NCBI GenBank assembly: GCA_947500645.1
Contig: CANMSD010000002.1
Coordinates: 930,001-994,000 of the forward strand
Length of the DNA stretch: 64,000 nt
Direction of reading: 5' to 3'
DNA from: an uncultured Erythrobacter sp.
GTDB lineage: Bacteria; Pseudomonadota; Alphaproteobacteria; Sphingomonadales; Sphingomonadaceae
In this document: piece by piece, positions 17,113 to 24,444 of the stretch
Layout: every line of letters starts with the position of its first letter
Position numbering within the stretch: position 1 is the stretch's first letter
Position numbers and translations under genes: made by a program
The notes under the pieces: generated by a model
Databases searched by the model: none
What the model was told of the DNA's origin: nothing
The model's input: only the letters and a program-made list of their open reading frames with translations

Positions 17113-17541
17113 ATGCATCTCAAATACTGGGCTCTCGGCATCGCCCCACTAGCCTTGGTCGCATCTCACGCTAGCGCGCAGGTTGCAGACACCCAGCCAC
17201 TTGACCTCGACCCTGATACGCCCAAGGCTCAAATCGGGGTCAAACCAGGTCAAGCACCTGCGCAGATTGCCATACATTCCGAAGAGACGCCTGCCCCTTC
17301 AGTCATGTCTCTCGAGGACCTGGATGATATGCGCGGCGGCACTCAGACGGCTATCAATTCGCAGACCGTGATCTCGCAAATCATCGACAATACGATCGAA
17401 GGCAACTTCACCGCTGGTGATGTCAGCTTCTCGGACAACGCTCTTTCCGGCTTCAACGGCCTGGGCAACATCGTGGTCAACACTGGCGCCCTGTCATCGC
17501 TTCAGGCGACCTTAGGCGTAACGATCAACACCGCCGAATAG
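17113..17541 (+). CDS. exported fibre-like protein with double-glycine leader, subunit candidate B
   Basis: 142 residues from the ATG at 17113, preceded by GGAGTAGGA. A Sec signal peptide (residues 1-22, ending ASHASAQ) is followed by a Pro/Gln-rich propeptide and then MSLEDLDDMRGG (65-76). That motif has Leu at -7, Met at -4 and Gly-Gly at -2/-1, the pattern cut by C39 peptidases. The part after the glycines (TQTAINSQTVISQ and on) is polar, Asn/Thr/Ser-rich and homologous to the C-terminal half of the preceding protein. The C39 peptidase gene begins 14 bases downstream. I infer that the propeptide is removed in the periplasm. Confidence 0.75.
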   Translation: MHLKYWALGIAPLALVASHASAQVADTQPLDLDPDTPKAQIGVKPGQAPAQIAIHSEETPAPSVMSLEDLDDMRGGTQTAINSQTVISQIIDNTIEGNFTAGDVSFSDNALSGFNGLGNIVVNTGALSSLQATLGVTINTAE

Positions 17542-17555
17542 GCGAGGAGAAAGCC

Positions 17556-18374
17556 GTGCCCCAAATGCCCCCTGTCGAGTATGGCTTTTCCTCGGTCTAT
17601 CCGCCCTTCAAGTCTGGCCTGCGAGCTGGCTTGAGGGGCGGAATACTGGCTGTTGCGGGCCTCGCCTCCCTGACTGGCCTGCTGTGGGCTTCTACAGCGA
17701 ACGCCGAAGTGCGGTTCGGACGGGACTCCGCAGGGGGAGACTTCACCGTCGCGGTGACGACCTGGTGGGACATTCCCTTTCGCTCGGTCATACGTCAGCA
17801 ATATGATTTCAGTTGTGGTTCTGCGGCGATCGCAACTTTGCTGACCTATCACTACGGCCGTCCGACAGATGAACGCGCGCCATTCAAGGCGATGTGGGAT
17901 CTGGGCGATCAAGAAGCGATCAAGAAGGTCGGCTTCTCAATGCTCGACATGCGCAACTACCTGCAATCGATCGGATATCGCGCAGAAGGGTTCAAAATCC
18001 GGCCAGAACAGCTCATCGAAGTGAAGCGACCGGTGATCGTGCTGCTCGACATTGATGGCTTCAAACATTTTGTCGTCGTGAAAGGGCAATCGCAAGACGA
18101 GGTTTTGGTTGGCGATTCCGTGCTCGGCATCAACAAGTATCCGCTCGATAAATTCGCGAAATACTGGAACGGCGTCGTGCTCGCGATTGTCGACGGCCCG
18201 ATCAAAAGCCGCCCAAAATATAACCTCGCCGGCGATTGGAACCCGTGGTCGGACGCCCCGACAGATCAGGTGACAACAAATGCCGCGATTGGCGACCTGA
18301 CCACCCATCTTCCACCTCTGTACCAACTCTCGCCCGAGTTCCTTCTTGGCGTGCAAGTTGGCACCATCAATTGA
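17556..18374 (+). CDS. periplasmic C39-family peptidase (FapD-like)
   Basis: 272 residues, GTG start with GAGGAGAAAG just upstream. An N-terminal hydrophobic segment (28-50, LAVAGLASLTGLLWASTANA) is a signal peptide or anchor that places the enzyme in the periplasm. The C39 core follows: Cys87 in QQYDFSCGSAAIATLL, His171 in GFKHFVVVKG and Asp187 in LVGDSVLG complete the papain-like triad. There is no ABC-transporter part, unlike bacteriocin exporters. A standalone periplasmic C39 peptidase is the known FapD element of the Pseudomonas Fap amyloid system. Its neighbours carry double-glycine motifs that it could cut. Confidence 0.85.
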   Translation: MPQMPPVEYGFSSVYPPFKSGLRAGLRGGILAVAGLASLTGLLWASTANAEVRFGRDSAGGDFTVAVTTWWDIPFRSVIRQQYDFSCGSAAIATLLTYHYGRPTDERAPFKAMWDLGDQEAIKKVGFSMLDMRNYLQSIGYRAEGFKIRPEQLIEVKRPVIVLLDIDGFKHFVVVKGQSQDEVLVGDSVLGINKYPLDKFAKYWNGVVLAIVDGPIKSRPKYNLAGDWNPWSDAPTDQVTTNAAIGDLTTHLPPLYQLSPEFLLGVQVGTIN

Positions 18375-18384
18375 GAGATCAATC

Positions 18385-18978
18385 ATGAAACACCGCAGCA
18401 GACTTTTAGTGTCAGCCACATGCCTGGCGATGGGTGCCGGTATGTTCACCTCGACCAGTGCCAACGCGGAAGCGCCAGCAGACGAAGATCTGGCTACGAT
18501 TGTGTCTGAAGAGGATCTGGGCGAGCTGCGCGGCGGCTTTACCGTGATGGGAATGGGCATCACTTTCGGTGCCGACATTCGCACCTACGTTGATGGCGAG
18601 CTGATGCTCGAGACAGTGCTCAACTGGAGCGCCGATGGTGCGGATACCGTGCAAACAGCGGCGCCCGGCCTGACGTCGGTTGATGTGACAGCGCTTGAGA
18701 ACGGTATCCTGTCCAACGGCAGCATTCAGATGAAGGTTGGGGAGGCACCGGTCTTCCTGCTCAACGATGGCCAGACTGCGATCAGCCACGACACAACCAG
18801 CGGTGTACAGAACACGCTGATCAACACAGCTACCGGTCTGAACGCAGTGCAGGAAGTGGAAGCGTCGCTAAGCTTGAGCGGCTATGAGAGCTTCAATGCC
18901 GACCTTATGGCTGACAGGCTTGGCAGCGCGCTCGACAGCCTTGTCGGTCAGGCGGGGATTGGTGCATTGGGCAATTGA
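18385..18978 (+). CDS. exported protein with double-glycine leader, third Fap-like component
   Basis: 197 residues from the ATG at 18385, 10 bases after the peptidase gene. Residues 1-29 form a Sec signal peptide ending STSANA. A short acidic propeptide ends in SEEDLGELRGG (41-51) with Leu at -7, Leu at -4 and Gly-Gly. The mature part of about 146 residues is polar and beta-rich (GITFGADIRTYVDG), has no cysteine, and carries NTATGLNAVQ near the end, which recalls the NTG motif of the two upstream proteins. It is probably another secreted or fibre-associated substrate of the peptidase. Confidence 0.75.
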   Translation: MKHRSRLLVSATCLAMGAGMFTSTSANAEAPADEDLATIVSEEDLGELRGGFTVMGMGITFGADIRTYVDGELMLETVLNWSADGADTVQTAAPGLTSVDVTALENGILSNGSIQMKVGEAPVFLLNDGQTAISHDTTSGVQNTLINTATGLNAVQEVEASLSLSGYESFNADLMADRLGSALDSLVGQAGIGALGN

Positions 18979-19011
18979 TCTGAGGGCATCCGACCCAGCT
19001 CTGGACGCAAA

Positions 19012-19047
19012 AACGCCGCGGCTTCCATCAAAGGAGACCGCGGCGTT
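19012..19047. terminator. hairpin between convergent Fap-like genes
   Basis: AACGCCGCGG (19012-19021) pairs exactly with CCGCGGCGTT (19038-19047) across a 16-base loop, between a plus-strand gene ending at 18978 and a minus-strand gene ending at 19129. The T-run is weak on the plus side (ATTGTATG). Position and stem strength suggest a bidirectional terminator. Confidence 0.6.
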
Positions 19048-19128
19048 ATTGTATGTGTGGTCCGGCTTAGTGAGCAACGACATTGTAAAAAAGGTGTGAC
19101 GTATTCCCGCGGCGCCCCTCAATATCGA

Positions 19129-20550
19129 TCAGAACCGCACGGGGATGCGCGCGACGACGCTGACATCAGGGGCATCTTCGGTCGCGCCGAATTGGAAGCC
19201 AAGGTTCAGCGATTGGCGCTCGCTCAAGCGATAAGACATGCCAAAGTTGAAAGAGCCAACCTGGATGTCGTCGCTTTCCTGCACTGTATCTCCAAACTGG
19301 GTCTTCGTCGCGAAGATATAATTATGGCGATAGCCGAGCGAGAATGAGAAGCGTGGGTTCAATGCAAAGCCAAAGCCGACGCTGGCGTTGATCGCGTCGC
19401 CGGGATCGACGTCACCGATGAAGGCATCGCCAATTTGCGCATCGATGCTACGCTCAATGTTCCATAGATAGCCAGCGCCGCCGTAGATCACGACAGGATC
19501 GGACGGTAGCAGGAAGCTGAGGCTGGGTTGCACTCCCCAAAAACCAGAACCGGTGGCAAGGCCAGTTGCAACGCCAAACTCGTCGAACGGAATCTCGAAC
19601 GGGCTGGAGCCGGTATCGGATTTGACCCTCAGGCCAGCGACCCAGATCGGTTTCTGTGGCTTGGGCTCGTTCAGCTGATACCGCAACGAGAGTTCGACAT
19701 CTCCAACCCCGGTCTCTTCCAAATCGACCTCACGCGTAATTTGTTCATCGCGCTGTTGGATGACCTGGATCCGGTCCGCACGGTATAGCAGTGGCGCCCG
19801 CGCCTCGATCTCCAGCCGGTTGGTCAGTCCATAACGCAAGGCGGCCGTGGCGATGATGGTATCGCGGTCTGCGTCACTCGCTTCGATCGCGCCGATCTGA
19901 ATGCCAGGGATCAGCTCGATGCCGCGGAAGACCAGGCGATTGGTTGAAGAACGCGTGTATTCAATCGAGGGATCGAGCACAAAGCGGCCTTTGGGGGTCA
20001 GCACGCCTTGTCCTTCGGGTACAGCTTCTGCCTTTTGCTCGATGTTGCTGTTGGTTGGCGGTGCCTCGCCCACAGGACCATCCGGCAAAGCCAGATCATC
20101 ATCGGGGTTGGTGCCGATCTGGACCGCCGCCGGGGCAACGGCGGATTGTAACAATCCCGCCCCACGCATTTGCGACAAATGCTCTGGGAGCTCGGCAGTT
20201 GCGGCAGAATAAGGTGGCGGGCTTTGTCGTTGCAGTTGCGCGATTTTGTCATTCTGCGCCTGGATCACGGCATTCTGGCTGGCGATCAGCGCTCTCTGTT
20301 CAGTCAGCTCCGATCGAATGGCCTCCAGAACATTGGTGACATTGGTCGCTTCATGTTCAGATGACTTGTCGACCGAAGCCTCGCCCGCTGCTTGGCTCTT
20401 TGAGTTTTCTTCAGTGAATGGCGATGATGTTGGACTGGTTTGGCCTGCGGCCTGTGCGTCATCGGGGGCAGCTGCAGCGATTCCGCTGGTCAGGGCCGAT
20501 ATAGGCAGGGCGAGAATGGCCGCGAACGGCCTTAGATGATTGAACGTCAT
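19129..20550 (-). CDS. FapF-like outer-membrane protein: coiled coil plus beta-barrel
   Basis: 473 residues from the ATG at 20550, which follows GGAGCC and begins the signal peptide (hydrophobic AAILALPISALTSGIAAAA); 9-21 extra codons are possible upstream. After a Ser/Thr-rich segment, residues 70-108 are a heptad-type coiled coil (EAIRSELTEQRALIASQNAV, then IQAQNDKIAQLQRQ). A linker contains LPEHLSQMRGA (121-131), a double-glycine-like site of the Gly-Ala type. From about 195 on the sequence is a beta-barrel ending in Phe (ARIPVRF). N-terminal coiled coil followed by barrel is the architecture of FapF, the trimeric Fap secretion pore. Thirty-five bases separate it from the upstream Crp-type gene, so they are probably co-transcribed. 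Confidence 0.8.
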   Translation of the reverse strand: MTFNHLRPFAAILALPISALTSGIAAAAPDDAQAAGQTSPTSSPFTEENSKSQAAGEASVDKSSEHEATNVTNVLEAIRSELTEQRALIASQNAVIQAQNDKIAQLQRQSPPPYSAATAELPEHLSQMRGAGLLQSAVAPAAVQIGTNPDDDLALPDGPVGEAPPTNSNIEQKAEAVPEGQGVLTPKGRFVLDPSIEYTRSSTNRLVFRGIELIPGIQIGAIEASDADRDTIIATAALRYGLTNRLEIEARAPLLYRADRIQVIQQRDEQITREVDLEETGVGDVELSLRYQLNEPKPQKPIWVAGLRVKSDTGSSPFEIPFDEFGVATGLATGSGFWGVQPSLSFLLPSDPVVIYGGAGYLWNIERSIDAQIGDAFIGDVDPGDAINASVGFGFALNPRFSFSLGYRHNYIFATKTQFGDTVQESDDIQVGSFNFGMSYRLSERQSLNLGFQFGATEDAPDVSVVARIPVRF

Positions 20551-20585
20551 GATTTGGCTCCGCGCTTGCTTGCGCATAAGAATTT

Positions 20586-21302
20586 TCAGGCGGCCGACAG
20601 GTTGCCGAAGCAACGCGTTGCGGCTGGATGAAGCTGGGTATCTGGGTCGTTCGCCAATCCGCTGGGATATTCGCCGGCGAGGTCGCAGAGTCCGATGTTA
20701 TCGGTCACTACAATCGCACGACGTCCCTCGACTTCGATCAACCCGCGTCGCGAAAGTTCACTGAAGGCGCGGCTCACGGTGTGCATCGTCAGGCTGAGCA
20801 AATCAGCGATGTCGGTGCGACCCATTGGGAGTTGAACGCGAGGATCGGCGCCCGCTTGCTGTTTGAGGCAAAGGAGGAAGGCCGCCAATCGTTCTGCGGC
20901 GCTGCGACGCCCCATAATGAACTGATACCTTTGGGCGGTCGACATGGCTCGGATAAGGATCGCAACGGCCTCATCCAATTGCGGCCTTGGTGTCGCTTCC
21001 TGCGTGATGTCGCCAATGCGAAAACAGCGCACGACCACGTCCGTCACCGCTTCGGCGGCGGTGCCATAGGCACCGTGATCGGCCCCGAACACATCGCCGC
21101 TAAAGAAGAACCCAGTTAGATGCCGGTTGCCGTCGATGTGGAATCGACATGTACGAACTGTGCCTTGCACCACCTCAAACCAGCGACTTGCTGTCTGTCC
21201 TTGTTCAAAAATCAATTGTCCTGCGCGGAACTTTAAAGTTGTTGCGCGCAGATGTGATTGACGCTCCTGCATCGCGGCAGGAGCGGTTCGTTGAGCTTGC
21301 AT
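20586..21302 (-). CDS. Crp/Fnr-family transcriptional regulator
   Basis: 238 residues. Residues about 20-130 form a cyclic-nucleotide-binding-like beta roll (LIFEQGQTASRWFEVVQGTVR, then HLTGFFFSGDVFGADHGAYG). Residues 160-225 are the Crp helix-turn-helix (PMGRTDIADLLSLTMHTVSRAFSEL, then GLIEVEGRRAIVV). There is no Fnr-type cysteine cluster. It lies 35 bases before the FapF-like gene on the same strand and is the best candidate for controlling the fibre genes. The start may be shifted a few codons. Confidence 0.85.
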   Translation of the reverse strand: MQAQRTAPAAMQERQSHLRATTLKFRAGQLIFEQGQTASRWFEVVQGTVRTCRFHIDGNRHLTGFFFSGDVFGADHGAYGTAAEAVTDVVVRCFRIGDITQEATPRPQLDEAVAILIRAMSTAQRYQFIMGRRSAAERLAAFLLCLKQQAGADPRVQLPMGRTDIADLLSLTMHTVSRAFSELSRRGLIEVEGRRAIVVTDNIGLCDLAGEYPSGLANDPDTQLHPAATRCFGNLSAA

Positions 21303-21683
21303 TCGTGCTGTTCCTCTTCATTGTCAGCACGACCCAGTGCGTCCGCCTATGTTCGAAAATCACGATATCGATGCGGCTTCGCTTTCGACCTTTGTCGTGA
21401 CGGTCAGATAGAAGAGGGCCTGTGGACCGACTATCCAGCGGATTGCTTGTCAGTTTCACTGGGTAATTTTACCAATAGAGGGAGGGGCATTCGGTCTGTA
21501 TCACTCGCCGATTGCATGATGCCTGTTCGCGGCGGGTAACGACCGTCCTCGCTCGCAACATGTTTTGGGGCATACACGTAGCCACGAACCGACAAGGATC
21601 GTTCTACCAGCAACTAGATCAAACGGGGTGCCTGTCGCGGGCAAGTGCTATGCTTGTCCGGCCCAATTGCGGGAACCCGACTG
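21303..21683. other. intergenic region upstream of the GerE-only regulator
   Basis: No convincing gene is visible. It must contain promoters for the leftward Crp-type gene and the rightward small regulator. GC content drops near 21330-21400 and 21455-21500. Confidence 0.4.
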
Positions 21684-21905
21684 ATGTTAGCGCAAGCGAG
21701 CTTACCTAATCCTGCCGGACTTACGGTAAGAGAACGTCAGATACTTCAGCTAATTGCTCAAGGTCTGTCGACCAAAGAGGTCGCGCGGCAGGTGGTGATC
21801 GCGCCGCGGACGGTTGATCGGCACGTTGACAATATTCGATATAAGCTTGGCGCCAAGAACCGTACGCATATGATCGCTTGCGCGATCATCCAGGGCCTAC
21901 TCTAG
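21684..21905 (+). CDS. GerE-only LuxR-type helix-turn-helix protein
   Basis: 73 residues from the ATG at 21684 (GCGGGAACC upstream). The whole protein is one LuxR/GerE DNA-binding domain: LTVRERQILQLIAQGLSTKE, VARQVVIAPRTVDRHVDNI and YKLGAKNRTHMIA. There is no receiver or autoinducer-binding domain. A second copy, 78 residues long, lies at 23749 and shares most helix-turn-helix residues, including PRTVDRH and AKNRTHM. Such solo domains often act as constitutive or accessory regulators. Confidence 0.8.
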   Translation: MLAQASLPNPAGLTVRERQILQLIAQGLSTKEVARQVVIAPRTVDRHVDNIRYKLGAKNRTHMIACAIIQGLL

Positions 21906-21936
21906 CGGATCGGGTCGCACGGACCTCGATCATTTT

Positions 21937-23322
21937 TTAGAGCTCGCCTGCGTCGGCGGCCAAGAATTGCCGCACATGAGCAATGAACAACTCGGAGCTG
22001 CGTTCTCGCCCCAGCAAGAGATGGTTGTCCGTGGGCAGCGTTACGAATTCCGCGCCGCTGATATTGCTGGCAAGCTCTGCTCCCTTTTCAACTGGGACGC
22101 GCTGGTCACCGCTTGAGTGCATCACCAGTGTCGGGCACCTGATGGATGCCAGACGATGGCGCACGTCAATGTCAGCGAATATCTCCAGATACCGCGCAGC
22201 ATTGGCCGCCGAGACCGTCCGGCGCTGAAATTCGTTGAATGCGGTTCGCTCTTCTGCGGTTGAACTAGGTATGAGTGCGCGAGAGAAAAGGTTGCGATAG
22301 CTCGAATCGTCCCGTTCCCAGCCGCTAGCGACTAGCGCGATCAGCGCTTCTCGCTCCGTACGCGTCTCTTCGCTGTGATCATCGACGCGCCAGCCAGCCG
22401 CATAGCCGCCATAGAGGATTAGATGGCTTACCCGATCAGGGTTTCGCGCGGCATATTCGATCGCAACTGCCGCCCCTTGAGATAAGCCGAACAAGGGAAA
22501 GCTTTCTACGCCGCTTTGCTCGACCACACATTCCAAGTCAGTCACGAACTTGTCAAAACTGAGGTCGGCCACCTCCCAGTCCGACATACCATTACCGCGC
22601 TCATCATAGCGAATGAGGGTATGATCTCGCGCCAATTCCTGAAACAGGGGCGACCAGACATCGCTATCCCAATCAAGCTCAAGATGGTTCAGCCAGTTCG
22701 CTGCTTTCAGCAGCGGCGGCCCCGAACCAATGCGGGCCCAGGCGATCCTTGTCCCGTCGTTCGCCTTGGCAAAACCGATCTTTTGCCGAGCAAGATGCAA
22801 TTCGCTGCCCTTGTCCAGCCGCCTTCCCGTTCGCGCCCCAAGGTCTGGAAGCAAGCGCTCGCGCAGAGTTTCCGCCTGCTCACGCATAGAGACGAGCCAT
22901 GCCTGATAGATCGGGTGATCTGGTAAATCGAGGCCGGTCAATAGCGGCTGATCGAGCATCGTACGAAGCTCGGCGGTTTCCTGCCCAGTCAGCTCTTCTT
23001 CGCGATCTGCGCGCTTTTCCAGGGCTCGATAGTCGATGTTTACCGAAATGGGATTGAAGCGGACCCATTCTCGATCAGCAGTGATCCTCTCAGCCCCGGG
23101 TTCATTGAGCAATCGGCGGAGTTTCCAGAGCGCGGTGCGGAGCGCGCCCTTTGGGTCATCCGGTCCTTCCCAGAACATATCACACAACCGCTCACGATGC
23201 TGCGGCTTGCCCGACAGAACAAGCACAGCAAGCATAGCGCGAGCTTTGCGCGAGGATGGTAGTTTCACAGGAGCATTTTCGCTGCGCACGGACAGGCCGC
23301 CGAGCAATTCAATTTCCATCAT
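21937..23322 (-). CDS. SARP-like winged-helix domain fused to an alpha/beta hydrolase
   Basis: 461 residues from ATG at 23322 (a TTG 19 codons upstream is possible). Residues 1-90 match an OmpR/SARP-type winged helix (MEIELLGGLSVR, LPSSRKARAMLAVLVLSGKP, LRTALWKLRRLLNEPG), followed by a short helical segment but no complete BTAD domain. From about residue 185 the protein is an alpha/beta hydrolase: nucleophile Ser281 in FGLSQGAAVAIEYA, acid in MHSSGDQRVPV, and His in LPTDNHLLLG. The hydrolase part probably senses or processes a small molecule while the N-terminus binds DNA, an inference from architecture. It is flanked by two convergent or divergent GerE-only genes. Confidence 0.8.
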   Translation of the reverse strand: MMEIELLGGLSVRSENAPVKLPSSRKARAMLAVLVLSGKPQHRERLCDMFWEGPDDPKGALRTALWKLRRLLNEPGAERITADREWVRFNPISVNIDYRALEKRADREEELTGQETAELRTMLDQPLLTGLDLPDHPIYQAWLVSMREQAETLRERLLPDLGARTGRRLDKGSELHLARQKIGFAKANDGTRIAWARIGSGPPLLKAANWLNHLELDWDSDVWSPLFQELARDHTLIRYDERGNGMSDWEVADLSFDKFVTDLECVVEQSGVESFPLFGLSQGAAVAIEYAARNPDRVSHLILYGGYAAGWRVDDHSEETRTEREALIALVASGWERDDSSYRNLFSRALIPSSTAEERTAFNEFQRRTVSAANAARYLEIFADIDVRHRLASIRCPTLVMHSSGDQRVPVEKGAELASNISGAEFVTLPTDNHLLLGRERSSELFIAHVRQFLAADAGEL

Positions 23323-23662
23323 CTTCACGGTCAACCGCTCACTTGCCCCGCGAGTCAGCAGACTAAATAGCCCCGCCAAGCGCTAATCGCCACCCTCATC
23401 GACGGACTAAGCTGCGAATTTTGTCGAAAAAAGTACGTATTGGAGATGGTCTTGGACATGCTGCGCGACACGGAAGGCTATCATTAGGCCTCCCGCACTG
23501 AATGCAGACCATACCGCTTTACAACGAGGAGGAGCCGATAACGTAGTTTTCGCGCGATTGGGTGGTGTATTTGATATGCGAATGCGCTGCCACGATCGCT
23601 CAACTAGCAATTTCACGACCCCGACTGAGAATGATGGCCCGCCCAAATTCTCCTCCCAACTA
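23323..23662. other. intergenic region between the SARP-hydrolase gene and the second GerE-only gene
   Basis: About 340 bases without a plausible gene; composition is more AT-rich than the surrounding genes. It should hold the promoter of the leftward SARP-hydrolase gene and end at a hairpin before the rightward regulator. Confidence 0.4.
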
Positions 23663-23692
23663 GGGCTGCACGAAAATGCAGCCCATTTTTCT
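23663..23692 (+). terminator. hairpin with T-run before the second GerE-only gene
   Basis: GGGCTGC (23663-23669) and GCAGCCC (23678-23684) flank an eight-base loop and are followed by ATTTTTCT. This is an intrinsic-terminator form on the plus strand, 56 bases before the start at 23749. No plus-strand gene ends nearby, so it may be an attenuator or may stop read-through from the left. Confidence 0.6.
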
Positions 23693-23748
23693 CATTCAGT
23701 TTTCCAGACGATGGAACTCTGGAGACGAATCAGAGAGGCACCCCCGCA

Positions 23749-23985
23749 ATGTTCAATCAGCACAGCCTGGCAAACACTCCGATACTGACCCACCGAGAAA
23801 TTGAGATCCTCGAATATGTGATTCAGGGATTGTCTGCCAAAGAAGTGGCCCGATGCATCGATATCTCGCCGCGCACGGTCGACCGCCATATCGAAAACGT
23901 TAGATTGAAATTGCACGCGAAGAACCGGACTCACATGGTGGTCCGCGCGGTCAAGGCTGGTCTGCTCAGTCTGAGAGGAAAGTGA
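23749..23985 (+). CDS. second GerE-only LuxR-type helix-turn-helix protein
   Basis: 78 residues, ATG start. Composed of a single GerE domain: LTHREIEILEYVIQGLSAKE, VARCIDISPRTVDRHIENVR and LHAKNRTHMVVRAVKAG. It is clearly paralogous to the protein at 21684, with the same order of helices and the shared PRTVDRH and AKNRTHM motifs. It has no sensor domain. A hairpin with T-run lies just upstream, suggesting attenuation or read-through control. Confidence 0.8.
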   Translation: MFNQHSLANTPILTHREIEILEYVIQGLSAKEVARCIDISPRTVDRHIENVRLKLHAKNRTHMVVRAVKAGLLSLRGK

Positions 23986-24354
23986 CAACAACTCGCCGGA
24001 TCAAAAAGTAAAGTTGCTCTATCTCACTCTTAGGCGCCGGAACTCCGACAGGCTTGCCGAAACTGCGGCCGAAAGCGGACCGTGGGCACGACGTAAAAAA
24101 TGCACTAAGCTGACTTCGCTGACACCCGCTTGGTTCGCGTTTATGTGGGCGATTTGGTCGCAAACCAGAATCCGCTCGCGGCTTGCGGGGGCGTGCAAGA
24201 GGACCGACGCTCCTTCCCGCGCCTTGATAAGATCAACCCTCCGAAAATAGGCAGGAAGCCGACCCTTCTGACGGCCTGCGCGAGGCCTGTCTCGGTCATA
24301 GTGGATATCTGCGAACCGGACGCAATTGTTTGTCTGGACAAATACCCCTCATCG
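23986..24354. other. intergenic region upstream of the second TonB receptor
   Basis: About 370 bases without a gene that I can support. The right end becomes strongly AT-rich and runs into a palindrome-like element at 24355-24385. Confidence 0.4.
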
Positions 24355-24385
24355 ACATACATATATATTGTGTATGTATATATGT
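24355..24385. promoter_or_regulatory. AT-rich palindrome-like operator candidate upstream of TonB receptor
   Basis: ACATACATATATATTGTGTA followed by TGTATATATGT is an imperfect inverted repeat centred on TTGTG, 60 bases before the receptor start, in an otherwise GC-rich genome. Its complement includes CATACACAATA, similar to the CATATACAAT element found at 33939 and 37223. It may bind the IclR or GntR regulator encoded downstream. Confidence 0.45.
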
Positions 24386-24444
24386 AAATCTCTCCCCGAA
24401 ATTCACAGGGCAAGGGGCGAGGCTCACTAAGGGAGAGATATTCA

